Source: Paracoccaceae bacterium
Lineage (GTDB): Bacteria; Pseudomonadota; Alphaproteobacteria; Rhodobacterales; Rhodobacteraceae
Assembly: GCA_002709405.1 (NCBI GenBank)
Contig: PAQV01000048.1
Location: 1 to 55,771 of the forward strand
Reading direction: 5' to 3'
DNA length: 55,771 nt
Shown: positions 51,062 to 55,771 of the stretch, in pieces
Layout: every line of letters starts with the position of its first letter
How positions within the stretch are numbered: position 1 is the stretch's first letter
The notes under the pieces: generated by a model
Databases searched by the model: none
Told to the model about the DNA's origin: nothing
The model's input: the letters and a program-made list of their open reading frames with translations, nothing else
Made by a program: the position numbers and the translations under genes

Positions 51062-51849
51062 CCGGCTGGTGGATCTGCGCGCGCGGCATCTTCTGGCGCG
51101 AAATGCTGCGGTTCTTCCAGCAAAAGGAACGCTTCTTCGCCGCCCTCGTGCGCCCCCTGGTCTGGCTCTTCATCTTCGCCGCCGGGTTCCGCGCCGTCCT
51201 CGGCCTGTCGATCACGCCGCCTTACGTCACCTACGTGCATTACGAGGTCTACGTGGTCCCCGGCCTCTGCGGCATGATCCAGCTGTTCAACGGCATGCAA
51301 TCGTCCCTCTCGATGGTCTACGACCGCGAAACCGGGGCCATGCGCACCCTCCTGGTCAGCCCCTTTCCGCGCAGCTTCGTGCTGTCGGCCAAGCTGGTCG
51401 CCTCGGTGCTGGTGTCCTTGCTGCAGGTCTACACCTTCCTGCTGATCGCCCGCATCTGGGGCGTCGATCCGCCCTGGCTGGGCTACCTGGCCGCCGCCCC
51501 CGCCCTTGTCCTGTCAGGCATCGTGCTGGGGGCCATCGGGCTCTTTATCTCCTCGGCCGTCAAGCAACTGGAAAACTTCGCCGGAGTGATGAACTTCGTC
51601 ATCTTCCCGATGTTCTTCGCCTCCTCGGCGCTCTATCCCCTGTGGCGCGTCCGCGAAGGCTCGGTGCTGCTCTACCAGATCGGCCAGATCAACCCCTTCA
51701 CCCATTGCGTCGAACTCATCCGCTTCGCGCTCTACCTTCAGATCAACTGGCTGGCCCTGGCCGTGGTGATCGGATCCGGAGCCCTGTTCCTGGGCGCCGC
51801 CCTCTGGGCCTACAATCCCTCGCGCGGGCTGGTGGGCCGGCGCGGATGA
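51058..51849 (+). CDS. ABC-2 type permease, PQQ-dependent alcohol dehydrogenase system
   Basis: A 263-residue integral membrane protein with about six hydrophobic segments and an ABC-2 type layout (MVYDRETGAMRTLLVSPFPR, LENFAGVMNFVIFPMFFASSALYPLW, NPFTHCVELIRFAL). It is of the PedC-like permease type (TIGR03861) known beside PQQ alcohol dehydrogenase genes. Its ATG overlaps the ATPase stop. Confidence 0.94.
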   Translation: MTGWWICARGIFWREMLRFFQQKERFFAALVRPLVWLFIFAAGFRAVLGLSITPPYVTYVHYEVYVVPGLCGMIQLFNGMQSSLSMVYDRETGAMRTLLVSPFPRSFVLSAKLVASVLVSLLQVYTFLLIARIWGVDPPWLGYLAAAPALVLSGIVLGAIGLFISSAVKQLENFAGVMNFVIFPMFFASSALYPLWRVREGSVLLYQIGQINPFTHCVELIRFALYLQINWLALAVVIGSGALFLGAALWAYNPSRGLVGRRG

Positions 51850-51881
51850 CCACCTTCATGATACCGGGAAGGAAGGATTTC

Positions 51882-52541
51882 ATGACCCGTTTCGCCCCAA
51901 CCCTGACCGCCCCAACCCTGACTCTCGCCGCCCTGACCCTGGCTGTCCTGAGCCCGATCGCGGCCCCCAAACCGGCCCTGGCCTTCGGAGACGAAAACTG
52001 GCCCTGCGTCCAGCGCAAGGTCGAACACATGTCCTGGGGCCAGATGTGGACCGGCCCCGCCCTGCCCGACACCCCCGGCTGGCGCCAGGACCCGCAACTG
52101 GCCGAACTGGTCCCCCTGCTCACCGCCCGCGGCGTCCCGCTGGACGACATCGCCCCCCTGGTCGCCGCCCTGCAGGGCACCGACACCGAATCCCGCGACG
52201 CCCGCCTCACCCGACTGTTCGCCGGAGCCTTCGAGGAAATCGACACGGAACGCTACCGCATCATCGGCGGCATCAGCCGGTTTGCCGAAAAACACCGGGG
52301 CCTGTCGGAACAGATCGACATCAAGCGCGAGGAAGCCCGGAAACTGCAGGCGGTCGCCGAAGAGACCAACGACAACGACGCATGGGACGCCTTCGAGGCC
52401 CTCGAAGACCAGATCTACTGGGACACCCGCATCTACCAGGACCGCCAGCGCTCCATCACCTATGTCTGCGAAAGCCCCGTGCTGCTTGAAAAACGCGCCT
52501 TCGCCATCGCCCGCATGATCCTTGCAGAGATGGGTCAATGA
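51882..52541 (+). CDS. Exported protein of unknown function ending the PQQ-ABC operon
   Basis: A 219-residue exported protein (signal about 1-34, ending PALAFG). The ATG at 51882 follows GGAAGGAAGGA; an earlier in-frame ATG (51846) overlaps that ribosome site. Predicted mostly helical with charged C-terminal helices (RGLSEQIDIKREEARKLQAV, AFEALEDQIYWDTRIYQDRQ), perhaps a coiled coil. Cysteines lie near residues 42 and 202. The last codons (Met-Gly-Gln-stop) are formed by the left arm of a REP-like palindrome. Confidence 0.75.
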   Translation: MTRFAPTLTAPTLTLAALTLAVLSPIAAPKPALAFGDENWPCVQRKVEHMSWGQMWTGPALPDTPGWRQDPQLAELVPLLTARGVPLDDIAPLVAALQGTDTESRDARLTRLFAGAFEEIDTERYRIIGGISRFAEKHRGLSEQIDIKREEARKLQAVAEETNDNDAWDAFEALEDQIYWDTRIYQDRQRSITYVCESPVLLEKRAFAIARMILAEMGQ

Positions 52542-52551
52542 CCCATCCTAC
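52529..52551. repeat. REP-like palindrome overlapping the stop codon of the upstream gene
   Basis: GATGGGTCA (52529-52537) and TGACCCATC (52539-52547) followed by CTAC. It is a variant of the element at 40273-40297 and 40336-40360. Here the left arm supplies the final codons and stop of the gene. Confidence 0.6.
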
Positions 52552-52576
52552 GCAAACGGCAAGGGCGCGCCTGCTG

Positions 52577-52599
52577 CTTCTTTCTCTTCAAAAATACCC
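52577..52599 (-). repeat. Second copy of the GTATTT...AAAGA-GAAG intergenic element
   Basis: Read on the minus strand it is GGGTATTTTTGAAGAG then AAAGAAG, resembling the string after the DUF1513 gene (44256-44291). It lies between two convergent genes. Confidence 0.35.
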
Positions 52600-52632
52600 A
52601 TGTCGGGCCCTACCCGCCCGCAGACCCTCAGG

Positions 52633-53181
52633 TCAGGGTGCCCATGGCTGGATCTTCTCCAGCGGCAGCTCCTCGAAGGCCCAACCATCCAGCCCGTCCG
52701 GATACCAGTAGACCGCCTCGTACCCCAGTTCGGTCATCGCCCGTTTCGCCGCATTCCACGACATCCAGCAATTGATCTGGCAGAAGAACAGCACCGGCGC
52801 GCCCGTATCGCCCCCCGTCGCCGCCTCCAGCCCCGCGGCCAGGTAAGCGTCCATCCCCAGCGGAGACACCCCATACCCCGTGTTCGGCAACCACACCGCC
52901 CCGGGGATCGTCGCCCGGGCCTTGTCGATCCACAAGGTGCCCTCGGGCAGGTTCGCCGGTTTCGGCGCCCGCGGAAACACGTCGACCAGGACGGTCTCGC
53001 CGGCTTCCCACAGGGCCTTCGCCCGGGCCGTGTCGACAACCGCGGCCCCCGCCAGCGTGTCCGGCACCGCCGAGCGGTAATCGTCCAGCTTGTAGCCCGC
53101 GGGCTCTGGCACGCCCTCGGCCCCGGCCGGGGCAACACCCCAGGCCAGGGCCCAGATCAACAGGGCCGTCTCAATCCGCAC
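52633..53181 (-). CDS. PQQ-dependent catabolism-associated CXXCW-type rhodanese-like protein
   Basis: A 182-residue exported protein starting at GTG 53181 (signal about 1-21). The rhodanese-like domain (about 45-165) has the motif FFCQINCWMSWNAAKRA, with C134, C138 and W139 (spacing C-x3-C-W). The TIGR03865-type family is found with PQQ alcohol dehydrogenases. The GTG start overlaps the end of xoxJ by 11 bases. A thiol or disulfide role in the periplasm is inference. Confidence 0.9.
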   Translation of the reverse strand: MRIETALLIWALAWGVAPAGAEGVPEPAGYKLDDYRSAVPDTLAGAAVVDTARAKALWEAGETVLVDVFPRAPKPANLPEGTLWIDKARATIPGAVWLPNTGYGVSPLGMDAYLAAGLEAATGGDTGAPVLFFCQINCWMSWNAAKRAMTELGYEAVYWYPDGLDGWAFEELPLEKIQPWAP

Positions 53182-54001
53182 GGCCGAAATCGTCGACCAG
53201 CGGCACCCCGTACTCGGTCAGGATCGCGTTGATCTCGTCCTGGTTCCGCCGGATCAGCGAGTTCAGCTCGCGCTTCCACGACAGCTCGCCCTGGCGCACG
53301 CCCATGGTGATCCGGTAGAACAGCCGCGGCGCGCCCTCTTCCTTCAGCAGCGGCGTGACCACCACGTCGGCCCCGGTCTCGCGCGCGTAATATCCCGCCA
53401 GCGGCCCCCACAGCACGGCCGCGTCGATCGCGCCCGCCTTCAGGTCGGCCAACATCTGCTCGGCCGGGCTTTCCGCCCGCCGGTCCACCATCAGCTTGTA
53501 GCCCTTGGCATCGCCGATCAGCCCGTAACGCGCCATGTGCGTGGCCGGAGGACTGCCCGCCGTCACCCCGATCACCTTGCCCTGCAGACGCGGATCCCCA
53601 AGGTGGTCGACATCCCTAAACCCGCTGTCCGCAGGCACCACGATGGCATAGGCCGAGGTGTAATAATGGTTGGTGTTCAGGACCAGCTCATGGCCCTGGG
53701 CGAACCCGATGACCACGTCGCACTGGCCGATCGCCAGCGTCCGCCGGATGAACCCCACCGCCTGCGGAAACCAGGTGTATTGCACCGGCCGCTCCAGCTT
53801 TTCTGCAAACAGGGACGCGATGCGGTTCTCGAACCCCTCTTCCTGCTCGTTGGAAAAGGGCATGTTGGCCGGGTCGGCGCAGACCCGGAAATAATCGCGG
53901 CTGACCAGGTTCGAGGTGTCGGTCTCGGCCACGGCCTGGGCCGCGAGGGTCATCCCCGCGGCCCAGATCCCCAGAATTGCGCCCCGGATCAGCCCATGCA
54001 C
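53171..54001 (-). CDS. xoxJ: XoxJ/MoxJ-like periplasmic binding protein
   Basis: A 276-residue exported protein (signal about 1-26) of the quinoprotein-dehydrogenase-associated binding-protein family. The start is GTG 54001, overlapping xoxG by 13 bases. Blocks are FRVCADPANMPFSNEQEEGFENRI, QAVGFIRRTLAIGQCDVVIGF and AAVLWGPLAGYYA. XoxJ proteins are thought to help activate XoxF. Two cysteines (FRVCAD, IGQCDV) are as in the family. Confidence 0.9.
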   Translation of the reverse strand: MHGLIRGAILGIWAAGMTLAAQAVAETDTSNLVSRDYFRVCADPANMPFSNEQEEGFENRIASLFAEKLERPVQYTWFPQAVGFIRRTLAIGQCDVVIGFAQGHELVLNTNHYYTSAYAIVVPADSGFRDVDHLGDPRLQGKVIGVTAGSPPATHMARYGLIGDAKGYKLMVDRRAESPAEQMLADLKAGAIDAAVLWGPLAGYYARETGADVVVTPLLKEEGAPRLFYRITMGVRQGELSWKRELNSLIRRNQDEINAILTEYGVPLVDDFGRAD

Positions 54002-54507
54002 GCGTTCTCGTCCTCGACAAAGCGGTCGGACTTGGCCTCTTTCTTGGCCGGCCGGCCGCGCGGGATGGCCTCGCTTCCGCGGGCCTTCAGGTAGACGTAG
54101 ATGTCATCCAGGTAGCACATGACGTTCTTGTTCAGCCCGAAGGCCGGCATCACCTGGTTGTCCGCGGATTCGCTCTTGCGGCCCTCGACGGCCACGTAGA
54201 CGAAATCGTAGTAATCCATGTCCACCGCGCTGTCCTTCAGCGCCGGCGCATAGGTCGACCCTTCGCCATCCGGCCCGTGGCACACGTGGCACTCGGCGTG
54301 GTAGCGCCGGAAGCCCGAGAAGGTGTACCAGTCCACCGTGCCGTCCTCGGCCACGTTGAAGGTGGGCACATCGTCCTCGGTGAAATACTTGCCGCCCTCT
54401 TCGTATGCGGCGGTGATGTTGTCGATCTCGTCATCCTGGGCAAAGGCCGGAGCCGCGGCCATGGCGACAACAAGTCCGGCGGACAAGAGAGTGTGGATAG
54501 GTTTCAT
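53989..54507 (-). CDS. xoxG: XoxG-type c-type cytochrome, methanol metabolism-related
   Basis: A 172-residue exported cytochrome (signal about 1-23, ending AFAQ). The haem site is CHVCH (C73, C76, H77); M120 in QVMPAFG is the probable axial ligand. Two further cysteines, C131 and C170, fit the four-cysteine class (TIGR03874 type). It should accept electrons from XoxF. AGAAAGG precedes the ATG at 54507, which is chosen over 54564 because the signal peptide starts there. It lies 169 bases downstream of the xoxF stop. Confidence 0.93.
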   Translation of the reverse strand: MKPIHTLLSAGLVVAMAAAPAFAQDDEIDNITAAYEEGGKYFTEDDVPTFNVAEDGTVDWYTFSGFRRYHAECHVCHGPDGEGSTYAPALKDSAVDMDYYDFVYVAVEGRKSESADNQVMPAFGLNKNVMCYLDDIYVYLKARGSEAIPRGRPAKKEAKSDRFVEDENACMG

Positions 54508-54609
54508 CAGAGTCCTTTCTGAGTGGCTCCCGGGCGCTAAAATCGCGTGTCTTTTCAGACCCATCCTGCCCGATACCCCAGATATTCGAAGTAAGACTTT
54601 TGTCGATTT

Positions 54610-54624
54610 TCTCAGGTTCTGAGA
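54610..54624. promoter_or_regulatory. Palindrome TCTCA-N5-TGAGA, copy 2, upstream of xoxG
   Basis: TCTCAGGTTCTGAGA has the same arms and spacing as the site at 47311-47325. It sits about 103 bases before the xoxG start, in the xoxF-xoxG gap. No U tract follows on either strand, so it does not look like a terminator. Confidence 0.45.
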
Positions 54625-54629
54625 CGTGT

Positions 54630-54655
54630 GCGGGCGCCCGCATCCGGACGCCCGC
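54630..54655 (-). terminator. GC hairpin after xoxF, possible attenuator
   Basis: Arms GCGGGCG (54630-54636) and CGCCCGC (54649-54655) with a 12-base loop lie about 22 bases past the xoxF stop. There is no U run. It may partly terminate or stabilise the xoxF mRNA 3' end. Confidence 0.35.
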
Positions 54656-54676
54656 CTGGTCTCAGTGGGCCGCGCC

Positions 54677-55771
54677 TCAGTCAGGCAGGGCGAAGACCGT
54701 CATCTGGCCACCCAGCGCGGTGTAGCTGGAAAGGCCGGCATAACCGCCCACGGCACCCAGACCGTCGTTCGGGTTCACCAGGCCAGCCGCAAGACCGATC
54801 CCGGCCCAGCCACCGATGCCCGAGAAGATCGCGACATACTGCTTGCCCTTGTGGGAATAGGTCATCACGTTGCCGATGATGCCCGAGGGCGTCTTGAAGC
54901 GGTACAGCTCCTCGCCCGTGGCCGCATCGACCGCCTTCAGGTAGCCTTCCAGCGTGCCGTAGAAGACAACGTCACCCGCGGTGGCCAGGGCCCCCGACCA
55001 GACCGAGAATTCTTCCGGCAGCGACCAGACGATTTCCCCGTTGATGTTGTCCCAGGCGATGAAGTTGCCCATGCCGCCATGGCTGTTGGGCGCCGGGTAC
55101 ATCGCCAGCGTCGCACCCACGTAAGGTTGCCCAGCGGTGTAGGACACGCGGAACGGTTCATAGTCCATGCAGACGTGGTTCGTCGGCACGTAGAACAGTT
55201 CGGTCTTGGGCGAATACGCGGCCGGCTGCTGGTCCTTGGTGCCCAGGGCCGCCGGGCAGATACCGGTCGAGTTCACGTCTTCGCCGTTCTGCTCGGTCGA
55301 GTACTGCGCGACCACTTCCGGCCGGCCGTAGTTTTCCGAGTTCGGGTCCATGTCGACGCCCGTGGTCCAGTTGACGACCGGGTCGAACTTCTCGGCCACC
55401 AGCAGTTCGCCGGTTGCACGATCCAGCGTGTAGGCCAGGCCGTTGCGGTCGAAGTGCGTCAGCAGCGGGCGCATTTCGCCATCAACTTCCTGATCCGTCA
55501 GGATCATTTCGTTGATGCCGTCATAATCCCACTCGTCGTGCGGGGTCATCTGGTAGACCCACTTGGCCACGCCGGTGTCCGGGTCGCGGGCCATGATGGT
55601 CATCGACCACTTGTTGTCGCCCGGGCGCTGCGCCGGGTTCCAGGTCGACGGGTTGCCGGTGCCGTAATAGACCAGGTTCAGATCCGGGTCATAGGAATAC
55701 CAGCCCCAGGTCGCCCCGCCGCCGATCTTCCACTGATCGCCTTCCCAGGTCTTCAGCGAGCTGTCGGCGCC
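54677..55771 (-). CDS. xoxF: XoxF-type lanthanide-dependent methanol dehydrogenase, C-terminal part
   Basis: The last 364 residues plus stop of a PQQ-dependent dehydrogenase; the N-terminal part lies beyond the window. Recognisable are [41 protein letters not shown] and [15 protein letters not shown]. The DYD pattern carries the catalytic aspartate plus the extra aspartate that binds the lanthanide in XoxF; calcium-type MxaF has alanine at the second position. The C-terminal W motifs ([24 protein letters not shown]) are propeller blades. Periplasmic oxidation of methanol or other small alcohols, with electrons going to XoxG, is the expected role. Confidence 0.95.
   Translation of the reverse strand, partial: GADSSLKTWEGDQWKIGGGATWGWYSYDPDLNLVYYGTGNPSTWNPAQRPGDNKWSMTIMARDPDTGVAKWVYQMTPHDEWDYDGINEMILTDQEVDGEMRPLLTHFDRNGLAYTLDRATGELLVAEKFDPVVNWTTGVDMDPNSENYGRPEVVAQYSTEQNGEDVNSTGICPAALGTKDQQPAAYSPKTELFYVPTNHVCMDYEPFRVSYTAGQPYVGATLAMYPAPNSHGGMGNFIAWDNINGEIVWSLPEEFSVWSGALATAGDVVFYGTLEGYLKAVDAATGEELYRFKTPSGIIGNVMTYSHKGKQYVAIFSGIGGWAGIGLAAGLVNPNDGLGAVGGYAGLSSYTALGGQMTVFALPD

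Noticed and set aside
1-55771. Search for tRNA, rRNA, CRISPR arrays, transposases, integrases or phage genes
   Set aside because: None was recognised. The phage-like proteins present (VgrG, Hcp, TssE) belong to the T6SS.

Overview
The window is GC-rich (mostly about 65 percent or more by eye) and looks like an alphaproteobacterium of the Rhodobacterales. Pointers are the codon bias, the many ATGA and GTGA stop/start overlaps, an Irr-type iron box, a XoxF-type methanol dehydrogenase with PQQ-associated ABC transporters, and a NaChBac-family sodium channel like those known from Roseobacter and Paracoccus relatives. No rRNA, tRNA, insertion sequence or CRISPR array was recognised.

Region 1 (1-23848, minus strand) is a nearly complete type VI secretion (T6SS) operon. 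In transcription order it reads tssA, tssB, tssC, hcp, tagJ, tssE, tssF, tssG, clpV (tssH), a voltage-gated sodium channel, a giant composite sheath gene, a 22-codon ORF, vgrG, a DUF6931-like gene, an FHA gene (tagH), tssK, tssL and the 5' part of tssM, which leaves the window. Two members are unusual. One is a BacNav channel translationally coupled inside the operon. The other is a 1266-residue protein with an N-terminal TssB domain, about 530 residues of acidic repeats, a second divergent TssB-like domain and a TssC-like domain.

Region 2 (23849-36848) holds envelope genes that look functionally tied to the T6SS: a small secreted protein, an ExbB-ExbD-ExbD motor, a TonB-like anchored protein, two secreted caspase-like proteins, a YceI-OmpA fusion, an M15 peptidase, an OmpA protein and a membrane Ser/Thr kinase (PpkA-like). 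The TonB-like protein and the kinase share the same periplasmic two-domain module, which suggests a common signal or partner. With the FHA protein, the kinase suggests post-translational control of secretion. A phosphopantetheinyl transferase follows.

Region 3 (37597-44253, plus strand) is iron uptake: a FutA/FbpA-type binding protein, an imelysin, then a di-heme oxidoreductase, second imelysin and DUF1513 operon preceded by an Irr-type box.

Region 4 (44308-55771) is PQQ-dependent alcohol oxidation. It has a DUF3280 + SsuABC-like transporter operon (minus), a divergent seven-gene operon with a periplasmic binding protein, a beta-propeller and an ABC-2 exporter (plus), and xoxF-xoxG-xoxJ-rhodanese genes (minus). 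A 15-bp palindrome TCTCA-N5-TGAGA occurs both in the divergent promoter region and upstream of xoxG, so it is a candidate common operator.
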